Shown here one piece after another: positions 32,881-43,728 of a stretch of DNA of 64,000 nt. Both the position numbers and the translations under genes were made by a program. The stretch lies in the NCBI RefSeq assembly GCF_000499845.2, contig NC_023753.2, forward strand, positions 19,318,477-19,382,476, given 5' to 3'. Numbering within the stretch: position 1 is the stretch's first letter; each line of letters begins with the position of its first letter. Under the pieces are notes generated by a model. That model ran no database searches. It saw only the letters and a list, made by a program, of their open reading frames with translations, and had not been told where the DNA came from. This DNA is from Phaseolus vulgaris (Eukaryota > Streptophyta > Magnoliopsida > Fabales > Fabaceae).

Positions 32881-33910
32881 AATTTTGTAAAGAGGACACT
32901 CTTTTTCCCTCCCGGGGGTTTTTTAATGAGGTCACCCAAATAAAGAAAAGAGAAGTTTAAGATATTCCTGCCTTAGTTTTTCCCTCTCATGTAAGATCAA
33001 ATATTAAAGAAACAAAGACAAAGATTCAAGGCGTCGCCAAGAGGAGGCATCACCAAGATAAGGCGTTGCCAAGAGGAGGCGTCGCCAAGATAAGGCGTCG
33101 CTAGGAGGAGGTGTCATCAGGTGTAGGCATTGCCAGGTAGAGGAGCAGACGTCAGAATTCAAAGTAGTAAAAGCACATTCAAGGTATGTTTCGCATAAGT
33201 TAAAATCCGGGTGCCTGGTCCCTGAGCAGGGGTTAAGGGATTCCTTCGGGACGCCCCCTCCTCAGGTATGAATAGCTAGCCCCGGTATCAGATGTTCAGT
33301 ATAAGTTAAAATCCGGGTGTCTAGTCCCTGAGCAGGGGTTAAGGGATTCCTTTGGGACGCCCCCTCCTCAGGTATGAATAGCTAGCCCCGGTGTCTGGTG
33401 TTTTAGACACCCTGAGGACGATACGGCGTTGCTGTAGTAGACCTTTCTTCAGGTGTGGGCACCAAACACAAAGACATAAGGGCTAAGTTGCCCTGGCGTT
33501 CTAGACACTCCATGGACGATACGGTGCTGTTGTATAGGCCTCTCCATGGGCGTGGGCACCAGAGCGCGACTTTTGTCCAAAGTGAATAAATACGCTGAGG
33601 ACACCCAAAGCAGGTCTCTCCTCGAGCGTGGATACCCAGTACAGGTAAAGATAAGTCCTCCTCGTCCTCGAGCGATGTCGAGGCCCAGATGAACAGATAA
33701 GTCCTCCTCGCCCTTGAGCGATGTCAAGGCCAGAAAAGAGATGAGAGCAAGACCTTTGGTAGTAAGTGCCTGAGGGCTCGAAATAGGTAAGGTAGAGAGC
33801 AAACTGAAAACTTTCACGAGCCGAGAAGGCCAGAGAAAATCAAAAGATCAAGAAGAAGAAGAAACGTGAAAGCGCAAGTTGCCAGAGGCCAGAAAGTACG
33901 TGAAGTTTGT
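32881..33910 (+). repeat. Tat2 3' repeat-rich spacer
   Basis: It contains GGCGTCGCCAAG-type minisatellite units at about 33025-33140, two units of about 106 bp starting at 33201 and 33307 (taaaatccggg...gccccggt), and the segment shared with Tat3 at 33395-33640. No coding sequence is seen. Confidence 0.8.
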
Positions 33911-35030
33911 TGAACCAAGTGGTGTTCAAGTTTTGAAGAATCCAAATCTTTTGAAGGATGTTGAAGCCTCTGCTGTGCTTGATGTTGTTGTGCTGGTTTA
34001 GCTTAGTTCTGGGGTAGTTTGGATGTTGTAATCCATCCTTTGATTAAATCTAAAGCATAAGCATCTCAATCTTTATGAAAGTAAAATGTTTTCAAACTAA
34101 GTTAAAACAACAGATTGTTTTGTCGAAAAAACCGATTGTTTATACTTAGGTGTTTTGAGAAAAAGATTGAAAACTATTTTTAAAATGGTTGAACTGTTAA
34201 GTACCAAAACAACCGATTGATTCGAGGAAACAACCGATTGTTTGTTTTGGGACCATAACAGAAAAACTGTTTTATCTTTGACTGAGCTTTAAATGTTTTA
34301 ACTACTTAAGCTCCAGTCATTAAATGTTTTGACCAATCTTTTAATGTAATTTAAGAGTTTGTTAAGATTTGATAACAAACTACATCTTTGAATAAATTCA
34401 GAAAAACAGATTTAACATTTAATCTTTGACAAGTTTTTGCTAAGAGTTTTTGAGTTTTTCAAAGAGCTGAGATTGCTAAGAGTTTGTGATTGATCAAAGT
34501 GTATGGAATAGGATTCTGCTTGTATTGATTTCAGATTATCTTCTGTACCATGTGTAATCCTTGTACTTTGTAAAACAAGTTTTGTTTCTGTGTTTGCTGA
34601 GATTGGCTGTGTGTTCTTGAGGGGATCAAGATCAGCAATCTTAGTGTTGGTGTGTTGGCCAAAGAGAGTGTGTTTCTTGAGGTGTTCAAGGTCATTCTCT
34701 TGGTTGTTGTGTAAGTGATCAAGGTTTGGTTGCTTAGTGGTTTCCTCAGGGTTCTGAGAAGACTGGATGTAGCTTTGGGTTTGGAGTGAACCAGTATAAA
34801 CAATTGTGTACAATCTCTCTATCTCTAACTCTTTAAATTCAGGTTTTTTTTGTTTGCTGGTATAAACAACCGATTGTTTTTCTGGTACTGCAGCTTTTGC
34901 TTGCTATTTTGGAGAACTGAATTTCTGAATCAATTGTTTCCTGAGATAATTCCATTCTTGTTTTAAAAGTTTGCGAAAATCCTCTTTAAACAATTCACCC
35001 CCCTCTAGTTTAAAGCCATCTATTCTAACA
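33911..35030 (+). repeat. Element C 5' LTR
   Basis: This is a direct repeat of 39191-40329. It carries copies of the AACAAYYGATTGTT palindrome near 34105, 34126, 34205, 34228 and 34863, mostly in pairs. Confidence 0.88.
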
Positions 35031-35048
35031 ATTGGTATCAGAGCTTGG
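35031..35048 (+). other. Primer-binding site of element C
   Basis: ATTGGTATCAGAGCTTGG directly after the LTR fits the 3' end of initiator tRNA-Met, the standard primer of Ty1/copia elements. Confidence 0.9.
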
Positions 35049-35090
35049 TTGTTGAAAGTTATTCAAGTTGATCCTAAAAATCTTTTTTAA

Positions 35091-36569
35091 ATGGCTGATA
35101 GACTACCTTTTGGGGAAGGTGCTTCAATTAACAGACCACCTCTGTTTTGTGGTTTGAACTACCAATTTTGGAAAGTAAGAATGAAAATATTTATGGAATC
35201 TCTTGACAAAGGAATTTGGTATGCAATTGAAAATGGTCGTTTTGTCCCAATGTTTGAAAAGGATGGATCTGTCATTGAGAAACCATGGTCTCAATGGACT
35301 GATGCAGAAAGAAAAAAGGCCAAATTCGATTGCATTGCCAAAAATATTATAACCTCTTCTTTAAATTCTGATGAGTTTTTCAGGGTCTCGCAATGCAAAT
35401 CATCAAAAGAAATGTGGGACACTTTGGAAGTCACTCATGAAGGAAAAAATGAGGTGAAAAGAGCTAGAAAGCATGCTCTTATCCAAGAGTATGAGATGTT
35501 TAGAATGTTTAAAGGAGAAACAATCTCTGAGGTGCAGAAAAGATTCACGCATATCATCAATCACCTTATGAACCTTGACAAGACCTTTGATAAAGAAGAG
35601 CTGAACATCAAGATCTTGAAATGTCTTGATAGAGCATGGCAACCTAAGGTAACTGCTATTTCCGAATCTAAAGATCTAACATCATTAAGTGTTGCTTTTT
35701 TGTTTGGAAAGCTTAGGGAAGAGGAGCTAGAGATGAATAGACTCAATGTTCAAGAGAGTGAAGATAAGCACACAAGGAGCATAGCCTTGAAAGCATCCAA
35801 GCACAAGGGAAAGCAAGATTCCAGTGATGATAGTGATAAGGAAAACCTTAGCTTGCTGTCAAAAAAGTTCAGCAAATTCCTAAAGAGAAACCGCAACAAA
35901 GACAACAACAAAGATAGGTATGGAAACAAGAAATCCAATGATTTTAATTCAAATAACTATACTTGTTTTGGTTGTGGTGAGCAAGGTCATATAAAGGCAG
36001 ATTGTCCAAACAAGAGCAAAGAGAAAAAGTCTAACTACAAAGAGAAGAAAGGCAAGACAGAAAGAGCCTACATAGCTTGGGATGAAAATGAGGTGTCATC
36101 ATCAAGTTCTTCATCAAGTGAAGATGAGAAAGCAAACATATGCTTGGTAGCTGAAAATGATGATGAATCTTGCAGCTCAAGTGAGGTAAGTTCATGTGCT
36201 TCCTTAAATGAACAAAATTACAGTGAATTGCTTGAAGTTTTTCAAGAAACACATGATGAAGCTAATAGATTGGTTCTTTCAAACAATCGATTGAAAGATC
36301 TTAATAGTTGGTTTGAAAAGAGAGTTAAATCACTTGAAGAAGATCTAGAAAAAGCAAAAAGTGATTTTGAAAAATTGGAAAACCATTTCAAAAATGGTTC
36401 TTGCAAGTGTGATACTCCCAATTGTGAAAATTGTGAAAATCTTGAGAAAAAGGTTCACTATCTTGTTGAAACTGTGGACAAGCTTTCAAAGGGAAAATCT
36501 AACTTTGAGAATGTTTTGGCATCTCAAAGCTGTGTTTTTGGAAAGACAGGTTTAGGCTTTAATCCATAG
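35091..36569 (+). CDS. Element C Gag protein
   Basis: This 492-codon ORF starts 43 bp after the primer site. It encodes the copia-type capsid protein that packages element RNA. The core (LFCGLNYQFWKVRMKIFMES, about residues 18-37, through KILKCLDRAWQPKVTAISE near 185) is typical of Sire-lineage Gag. A CCHC zinc knuckle CFGCGEQGHIKADC is near residue 295, followed by a serine/acid-rich tract and a C-terminal coiled coil. A TAG stop at 36567-36569 ends it. The same frame continues to a TGA at 36819-36821 and includes a second knuckle, CFYCMKKGHSVRFC, so the original protein was probably longer by about 84 residues, or the TAG is read through. Confidence 0.88.
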   Translation: MADRLPFGEGASINRPPLFCGLNYQFWKVRMKIFMESLDKGIWYAIENGRFVPMFEKDGSVIEKPWSQWTDAERKKAKFDCIAKNIITSSLNSDEFFRVSQCKSSKEMWDTLEVTHEGKNEVKRARKHALIQEYEMFRMFKGETISEVQKRFTHIINHLMNLDKTFDKEELNIKILKCLDRAWQPKVTAISESKDLTSLSVAFLFGKLREEELEMNRLNVQESEDKHTRSIALKASKHKGKQDSSDDSDKENLSLLSKKFSKFLKRNRNKDNNKDRYGNKKSNDFNSNNYTCFGCGEQGHIKADCPNKSKEKKSNYKEKKGKTERAYIAWDENEVSSSSSSSSEDEKANICLVAENDDESCSSSEVSSCASLNEQNYSELLEVFQETHDEANRLVLSNNRLKDLNSWFEKRVKSLEEDLEKAKSDFEKLENHFKNGSCKCDTPNCENCENLEKKVHYLVETVDKLSKGKSNFENVLASQSCVFGKTGLGFNP

Positions 36570-37590
36570 AACAAGCAAGATAAGTTTTCAAAAAGTTTTT
36601 CAAGAAAATCAGAAAAACAACTGATTGTTAAGACGAAACAATCGATTGTTACATGCTTTTACTGCATGAAGAAAGGCCACTCTGTTAGGTTCTGTAAAAT
36701 AAGGAAATATTCTGTTCCAAGAGGTTTTATGAAGTGGATTCCTAAGGGATGTGAAGTTTCTAACTGCAAAGAAAAATCAAAAGGACCCAAATTTGTAAGG
36801 GGACCAAATCTTGCTACTTGAAATCTTTTATGCAGGAAAACTAAAGAAAAAGAAGGGACTGAGTCATCTGATCAAGTTCTTGAAGAAAAAGACAGTCATT
36901 GAAGCTGAATCAATACTGTGCAAAAGACCTCAACAGTGAAAAGAGGCTTCTTGATCATAAAGCACATGGCTCATTGAAGAATCAAAATAAGGATAAGACT
37001 TTCCTTTATTTGTTCTTAATTTTTGTTTCAAAGTTCTTTCTCATGGTTAAACAATCTTTTTATGATCAACGTTATCTGCTTTGAACTCCTTCTGCTCATG
37101 GTTAAAATTCAAAAACAGTTTTAACTGCTGTAGAAAAACAACCGATTGTTTTGTGTCTGACAGAACTATGAAGAAATTGCTTTAATTGCTAGTTTAAATT
37201 TCTATCCATTGCAGATCAATTCAAAGAGAGAATCATGGTCAAAGAATCTGTGTTGAAAGTTGAACATGTTCAGAGAGAAGTCACAACAGTCATAAAGGAA
37301 AATATTCCAAAATCTTGGAAATTCAAGAGCCTCAATGACTAGTCAAAGATCACATGTGAAGACCATGTGATTCTCAGCTTTTTTTGAAATTTTCTGCGCA
37401 GAGCAGAGTCAAGTCCTCCCTCTCTGAAAATCAGGTACTCACTAATGAAATTAAATGCTAATTGATTCGTTTTCTGTTATAAAATCTGGTGCAGATCTCT
37501 TCAACAAGAACAACCAATTGCAACATCTCTTGCAACATCTCTTGCAAAAATCTGTGAAGTGAGTTCTTCTCTGTTTTCGTCTCTACCATC
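36570..37590 (+). other. Element C inter-ORF region, site of the missing pol
   Basis: After the extra Gag frame (to 36821) there is no conserved coding sequence. Copies of the AACAAYYGATTGTT motif lie at 36615-36651 and 37135-37152. In Sire elements the whole pol would begin here. Confidence 0.7.
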
Positions 37591-38793
37591 ATGGAATCAA
37601 CTCCTCCCACTTCAAAGAGAGTCAAATTCAGAGCTGTAAGGTTTGGAGAAAGACTAGAAGGCTGGTTTTCTGGAGACAATGATCTAATTGAGAAGTATAG
37701 GTATGAAACAAGTATCAAGAAGATAAACAACCCCAAGGTTGTATGCTTTGATTGGCTGAAAAGTCAAAAGCTTGATAATGTGGGAAGACTGCTCAAGGAT
37801 CAATCTCTCAGAAAGTTCCTGGAGATGAGGGGAAACATATATCCAGATTTGGTGAGGGTGTTCTACACAAACCTCAAGTTTGAGGGAAACAATATAGTTT
37901 TTCATGTGAAGGGTGTAGAAATGGAGATAACTCATGAAGTATGGACTGCTGTTGCTGGTCTCAAGTTCTCTGGTCTTAGAATCAACAAGGGAAACCTTGG
38001 AGTGGTGGAGGATTTTAACAAAATCCAATTCTACAAGAGTTGCTTGAAGAATCAAAATGCTCAAGTAAGTACATGCTCGGTTGGAGGTCTAAAGCTTGAT
38101 GAGAGATTGCTTGCTCTCATTGTAACTTGGATTCTAACTCCAAGGGGGAGTAATCATTCTGTGCTAACTGAAGAAGATCTGGTATATATCTTCTGCATCA
38201 CCAAGAAAATCAAAATCAATTGGATCCATATCATCAAAGAACACATGCAAAAAGCCATGAGGTTAGGTGATTATCATTATCCATATGCTGTTTTGATATC
38301 TAAATTTCTACTCTATTTTGAAGTTAACCTTGAAGATGAAACTTTTGAGTTGGTCAAGTCAACTCAAGAGTTGAACAATGGATCACTCAGCAAGATGGGT
38401 TTTACCAAAGTAGGTGGAAAATGGATTAGTAAGGATGGTGATCATGGTGTCTCATCTAGTGGTGTTGTTAATCTTGAACAAGATGAACCTGCTGATATGG
38501 ATGTTCAACATGAAGATCCACCTGAAGATTATCAAGATGCTGGACCTAGTGCTGGTGCTAGAGATCAGGAAGATGGAATGCCAACCATGTCTTCTTTTGA
38601 AAGATACATGATCAATAGGCTTGATACTTTTGGGGAGAATCAAAGGAATCTTCATGATATGTGTGTTAGCAACTTCCAGAACATTGATAACAGATTCAAC
38701 AACATGGATGCAAGGTTCATGTCTTTGGATGAAGAGATTGAAGTTGTCCAGAATCAAATCTTTGATCTTCAGTTTGCTGATGAAGAAGAATGA
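37591..38793 (+). CDS. Element C second ORF, 400 aa, related to the putative plant transposon protein domain (PF20167-like)
   Basis: The ORF is intact from ATG to TGA. About residues 45-200 (FDWLKSQKLDNVGRLL..., YPDLVRVFYTNLKFEG, VKGVEMEITHEVWTAVAGL) look like the plant domain known from retroelement-rich genomes and labelled a putative transposon protein. Its biochemical role is unknown. A Gly/Ser and acid-rich linker follows (about 285-330), then a C-terminal coiled-coil-like segment (FERYMINRLDTFGENQRNL... to the end). It has no signal peptide, membrane segment or catalytic motif I recognise. It occupies the place of the envelope-like ORF of Sire elements but shows no envelope features. 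I infer a nucleic-acid or chromatin-related role only from context. Confidence 0.7.
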   Translation: MESTPPTSKRVKFRAVRFGERLEGWFSGDNDLIEKYRYETSIKKINNPKVVCFDWLKSQKLDNVGRLLKDQSLRKFLEMRGNIYPDLVRVFYTNLKFEGNNIVFHVKGVEMEITHEVWTAVAGLKFSGLRINKGNLGVVEDFNKIQFYKSCLKNQNAQVSTCSVGGLKLDERLLALIVTWILTPRGSNHSVLTEEDLVYIFCITKKIKINWIHIIKEHMQKAMRLGDYHYPYAVLISKFLLYFEVNLEDETFELVKSTQELNNGSLSKMGFTKVGGKWISKDGDHGVSSSGVVNLEQDEPADMDVQHEDPPEDYQDAGPSAGARDQEDGMPTMSSFERYMINRLDTFGENQRNLHDMCVSNFQNIDNRFNNMDARFMSLDEEIEVVQNQIFDLQFADEEE

Positions 38794-39190
38794 AGGAAAA
38801 ACAACCGATTGGTTATCGGAACAATCGATTGTTTTCTTGCTGTTATATCTGGTTTTTAAATTTTCTTTTCTGCTGTTGTTGCTTTAATTTTGATGTAATC
38901 AAAACAATATCTTGTTTTATCTCTTATCTTTGTCTATTTGTGAAGACAAATAGGGGGAGATATATGTTGTGTTTAAGTTTCTGTTTCTGTTTTTGTTTGG
39001 TAAAACAGTTTGGGATGTGTAATATTTTCTGATATTTAGCTCTGAAGTTTATTATTGTTTATCTGTGCTAACCAAATATCAGAAGTTCTATGCTTTGTTC
39101 AAAACTGTATTTTGCAGGAACTGCTTCAGATTAAATCAGGTACAACACAAACATCAGGGATTTGTCTTCATCAAATAGGGGGAGAATTAT
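38794..39190 (+). other. Element C 3' region with two polypurine tracts
   Basis: AAATAGGGGGAGA occurs at about 38948-38960 and again at about 39174-39186, the second directly before the 3' LTR. A palindrome pair lies at 38797-38835, starting just after the ORF stop. No gene is seen. Confidence 0.75.
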
Positions 39191-40329
39191 TGATTCAAGT
39201 GGTGTTCAAGTTTTGAAGAATCCAAATCCTTTGAAGGATGTTGAAGCCTCTGTTGTGCTTGATGTTGTTGTGCTGGTTTAGCTTAGTTCTAGGGTAGTTT
39301 GGATGTTGTAATCCATCCTTTGATTAAATCTAAAGCATAAGCATCTCAATCTTTGTGAAAGTAAAATGTTTTCAAGCTAAGTTAAAACAACTGATTGTTT
39401 TGTCGAAACAACTGATTGTTTATACTTAGGTGTTTTGAGAAAAAGATTGAAAACTGTTTTTAAAATGGTTGAACTGTTAAGTACCAAAACAACCGATTGA
39501 TTCGAGGAAACAACCGATTGTTTGTTTTGGGACCATAACAGAAAAACTGTTTTATCTTTGACTGAGCTTTAAATGTTTTAACTGCTTACGCTCCAATCAT
39601 TAAATGCTTTGACCAATCTTTTAATGCAATTTAAGAGTTTGTTAAGATTTGATAACAAACTACATCTTTGAATAAATTCAGAAAAACAGATTTAACATTT
39701 AATCTTTGACAAGTTTTTGCTAAGAGTTTTTGAGTTTTTCAAAGAGCTGAGATTGCTAAGAGTTCGTGATTGATCAAAGTGTATGGAATAGGATTCTGCT
39801 TGTATTGATTTCAGATTATCTTCTGTAACAAGTGTAATCCTTGTACTCTGTAAAATAAGTTTCGTTTCTGTGTTTGCTGAGATTGGCTGTGTGTTCTTGA
39901 GGGGATCAAGATCAGCAATCTTAGTGTTGGTGTGTTGGCCAAGGAGAGTGTGTTTCTTGAGGTGTTCAAGGTCATTCTCTTGGTTGTTGTGTAAGTGATC
40001 AAGGTTTGGTTGCTTAGTGGTTTCCTCAGGGTTCTGAGAAGACTGGATGTAGCTTTGGGTTTGGAGTGAACCCGTATAAACAATTGTGTACAATCTCTCT
40101 ATCTCTAACTCTTTAAATTCAGTTTTTTTTTTTTGCTGGTATAAACAACTGATTGTTTCTACGAAACAACCGATTGTTTTTCTGGTACTGCAGCTTTTGC
40201 TTGCTATTTTGGCGAACTGAATTTCTGAATCAATTGTTTCCTGAGATAATTTCATTCTTGTTTTAAAAGTTTGCGAAAATCCTCTTTAAACAATTCCCCC
40301 CCTCTAGTTTAAAGCCATCTATTCTAACA
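39191..40329 (+). repeat. Element C 3' LTR
   Basis: This is the partner of 33911-35030, with an extra 20-bp stretch near 40150 that restores a complete motif pair (caactgattg...caaccgattg). Confidence 0.88.
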
Positions 40330-40723
40330 ATAAATCCTCCTTTGCCTTTTTGGGCAATGGCGGGGCAAGCCACGCCTTCATGAGGAAGACTCCTCGCAGA
40401 TACGAAGGCCAAGTGAAGTTCTGAGAGGAAAGTTCAGGAGGAGGGGGTGCGTCGCAACCCAGAATAAAAGGTAAAGAAAAAAGGGCGCGTACTACCTAAA
40501 GGGTTACGATTAAAGCTATTAAGGGATATAAGGGAGATAACGCATTCAATATAGCCAAGAAAGCAGAAACAAATGGAAGGACAAATGAAGTTGACATGAA
40601 GATATGAAAATAAAGGCCCGAGTAAATATTCAACCAAAAACAGATTGTCATAAGTCACAAACAAATTCAAATGAAGGTCAACACGAATTGACAAAGAAAT
40701 AAAGGGGTCAAGTTCAGAGCAGA
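40330..40723 (+). other. Tat2 spacer between C and the antisense gene
   Basis: No gene is seen. The region continues the Tat 3' spacer interrupted by C at 33910. Short ORFs have no conserved counterpart. Confidence 0.5.
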
Positions 40724-43344
40724 TTATTCCCCAAGGTCAAGGGGCACGACCTTCCCATCGACGATATGACTGCCAGGGTCGCAATTAGAAATATTGATCT
40801 CTGGGTTTTCACAGGCGGCTTGGGCAAAAGCCTCCTTGAACCCCTCTTCAAAGGTGACGGCCATATCGTCAATGAGCTCTTTCTTGGCCTTCTCCAGCTC
40901 TTCTATCGTGGAGTCCCCGGAGGCTAGCTGTTTCTCCAGAGCTTCCTTCTCCACCTAATGCCTGTTGACCTCAGTTTGGAGCTTGCCATGCTCAACCTGG
41001 AGAAGGTCGAAAGCCTCGACCTTAGCAGCCAATTCATCCTCCCTCTTCTCCAGCTTCTGCTCCCGATCAGAGCACTGATCTTCCAACACCTTCTGAAGCT
41101 CCTCGGAAGCCTTGGCCATGTCTTGAAGGTCAGTCACTTGGACTTGAAGGGACACCACCTGGGTATAGAGTTCGGCCTGGATTTCCTCCACTTCAAGCAG
41201 CTGCTTGTCAGCCTCCTCCTTGGCCTCTTGAGCCAACTTTAAAGAGGCTTTGTAGGCCTCCTCTTGGCGCCCCCAGGTTTCCTTCTCCTCCTTCAGAGTG
41301 GCCGCTTCCTGCTTAAGGGCCTAGAGGGATTGTGCGTCGGAGGCGGCGTTTTTAGCTTGAACACGCCACTTGAGAGCAATAGCCAAGAAGGCCCCCATGT
41401 AATAGGGCATGCCTTCCCTCCTGTCAGAGCCTCCCGGCGACAACCCCCCATTGAAACCCCTCAGCAGCTGCATAATTGGAGGGGGGATGGCAATGATTTC
41501 TGGACCAGAAGGGGCAGATGCAGAAGCAGTAGGTGCTTCTGTTGTTGGTGGTGGCGGTGCTGACTCGGCTCCGTCGCCCCTTTCTCCTTGGACTGTTGGT
41601 GGTGACAGTGGAGATGTGGCGCTGAGAGGATTGTCCATGAAGGACCCACCACCATGGGGGGAAATAGTTGGTAGGGTGAAGGCCCTAGCAGCCCTTCTCC
41701 TCTTAAAGACTAGCCCACCATCGGAGTCTTCATCATCGGAGGGAATCTCCAGCACCCTCTTTCCGTTGTCTAGGGGGGCTGGAGCAGGGGATGGGGCCAC
41801 AGCCAGTGGAACTGCGGCGATGGGAGGAGGCGAGTTTGGTGTTTGGAATGTTTGGGGACTTGGTGGTGGTGGTGAAGATGGACCTAGTGGGGTTTCGGTG
41901 GTGGATGGTGTTGGTGAGGCTGATGAAGGCGGGAGGTTTGGTTCGGCATTGGGGGTGTTGGAGGCGCCAACCTTTGTGGCACGAGCCTTCAAAGCCTTGG
42001 CCAGAGTAACGCGCCTTGCAGAGTCCATCACTGATACTGCACCAGACAAACCAAACAACAGAGGTTAGAGCCAATACCAAGTCAAGCAGAAAGCATCAGA
42101 TGCACAACTATACACAGAAATTTGGAGTTAGGACTTGAACTCAAGAATAAGTACAGAGTACCGATTCCACCACTGGGGCAGGTTTGCAGATCAACAACAC
42201 ATACGGAAATTGGAACAGCTAAACAAACATTCGACAGATGAACAAAACACTCAACAATAAAGGAAAGCATGTTAAGGGGCAAGTATGAGAAAACAAGTAA
42301 GAGTACAGGTTTCCCTACCAAAGTATGCAGAAAGGGCGTTGGCATCAAACTCGCGAGCTATAAGAGTCGAGGTGTGGAAAACGATCTTCAGGCCAGCTAG
42401 GGCCACACACACCTCCCTATCAGCGGAGGATAGCTCGTCCAAAGATTTGGGCTTGGTCGGATTGGGCTTCTCCGTCCAGTACAGAGGAAAGCCATCCAAG
42501 GCTGCAGGGTCGTGTTTGGCGCAACACACCCTGAAGAAATTACCTTTCCAACCCTTGAAAGAGTTCTGGAAGAGGGTGAGGAGAATTTCGCGAGCGACCC
42601 CGGAAAAGCTCACCCATAGGCTTTTCCCTTGCTTTTTCACTTCAAAGAAATGAAGGAAAACGTCCACTGAGGGTGGGATGCCCAGGTACCCACACAGGAT
42701 CTAAAAAGCCCTAACGAATGCCCAGCCATTGGGGTGTAGTTGGGCGGGGGCTATATTGATCTCCGTAAGCAGCTCCCTCTCTAAGGTCGTGAAGTGGAGG
42801 CACATACCGACGCGCTTAAATACCGCTTGGTAAAAGAAGAAGGGTTTCCCCCCATTGGACCTGTCGTCCATGCAAACTGGCTCCCCAGGGGTGCCATGAC
42901 AGATGGAGATGTGAGAATCATGGGTTCTGCAGAAGGCGTTGAAATTGTACAATCGCAGGTCACCCAGGTGTTTCTCTACGCCTTCGACAGTAGTTAAGGT
43001 GGTGCATTTGTTCAAAAGTTCGTCGGAAGCCCATGAATAAAAGGCCTTGTAGTGGACCTTTGGGGGAGGAGGATTGGAAGTTGTTTTTGTACGCGCCATA
43101 GATTAATAAAGAAGCTGAAGAAGGAAGAAAAAACAAAGGCTTAGTGAAGGAATTTTGAAGAAGCAAATGGGACGAAACCCTTAGAAAACCCCCACCCACG
43201 CGAATAATCCAGAAAAGAGGGGAGAACGAAGAAATGTGGAGGAACAGAGAAGAACACAAGAGATGCAGAAACATAAATAGACCCAGGCAGTTATGAGATT
43301 AATGTAGTAATGGGCGAGAATAAACAAGAAAGAAAAATCATACC
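40724..43344 (-). pseudogene. Tat2 antisense gene (aORF-3), spliced
   Basis: The model is: leader exon ending at 43344; intron 43343-43115; exon 43114-42319 with ATG at 43099 (MARTKTTSNPPPP); intron 42318-42037 in phase 1; exon 42036-40724. The reading frame joins exactly across the second intron. The N-terminal domain has LHPNGWAFVRAF and VDVFLHFFEVKKQGKSLWV. The last exon has a Pro-rich part, a coiled coil (EAKEEADKQLLEVEEIQAEL) and the conserved ending IVDGKVVPLDLGE. In-frame TAG codons at 42701-42703, 41321-41323 and 40955-40957 disable it. About 698 codons in total. Confidence 0.82.
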
Positions 43345-43715
43345 TTTGAGTGTTTGAGTTGGTAAAGGTCGAGAATGCGAAGAGAGGGAGCAGAGATCGC
43401 AGAGGAAACTTTGAGAAGATGAACAGTGCAGAGAATACGAAAAGTGATTGAACAGTGCCTTGAGCGCGCAATTTCGGAAGGTTATAACGTTAATTGGGAA
43501 GCACCAACGACACTCATCCTCAACCGTTGGATCGCACCACGTGTCGAAGATTAAAGCGCAATTTAAGCCGTCACATCTCTAGCGCAGAGAATGTCGCATC
43601 AGACGTTCAGAGAGCGTCATGTGAACTAATCAAAGGAATGTCACGTCAGCAGGAATGCCACGTGGATACTAGGGCGAGACCTTAGTCTTTTTGCTGAAAC
43701 AAGTGTCAGCTCAAG
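43345..43715 (-). promoter_or_regulatory. Leader and probable promoter of aORF-3
   Basis: It is homologous to 19531-19990 and, inverted, to 58008-58303. The ACGTGG-type motif repeated near 43538, 43622 and 43660 (gccacgtgg, cacgtgtcg, tcacgtcag) is a G-box-like element and occurs also in the Tat3 and Tat1 leaders. Use as a promoter is inferred. Confidence 0.5.
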
Positions 43716-43728
43716 ACTGGAGGGCTTG

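Larger units (their letters stand above)
33911..40329 (+). mobile_element. Element C: Sire-like Ty1/copia element lacking pol, with gag plus a second ORF
   Basis: LTRs at 33911-35030 and 39191-40329 begin TGA(A/T)(C/T)CAAGTGG and end CTATTCTAACA, followed by a classic initiator-tRNA-Met primer site. Inside are a gag ORF (35091-36569), a gap and a 400-codon ORF (37591-38793). No protease, integrase, RT or RNase H can be found in 5.3 kb. The LTRs differ by about 28 substitutions and one 20-bp indel, so the insertion is fairly young. I find no matching TSD (tttgt left, ataaa right). The gag-only layout resembles elements described as TR-GAG. Confidence 0.88.

Noticed and set aside
35403..36252. 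Several minus-strand ORFs inside the copia gag
   Set aside because: They are shadows of the gag coding strand, and their products are low-complexity and unlike any family.
37591..38793. Envelope-like protein for element C ORF2
   Set aside because: No signal peptide or hydrophobic membrane segment can be seen, and the sequence fits the plant transposon-protein domain better.
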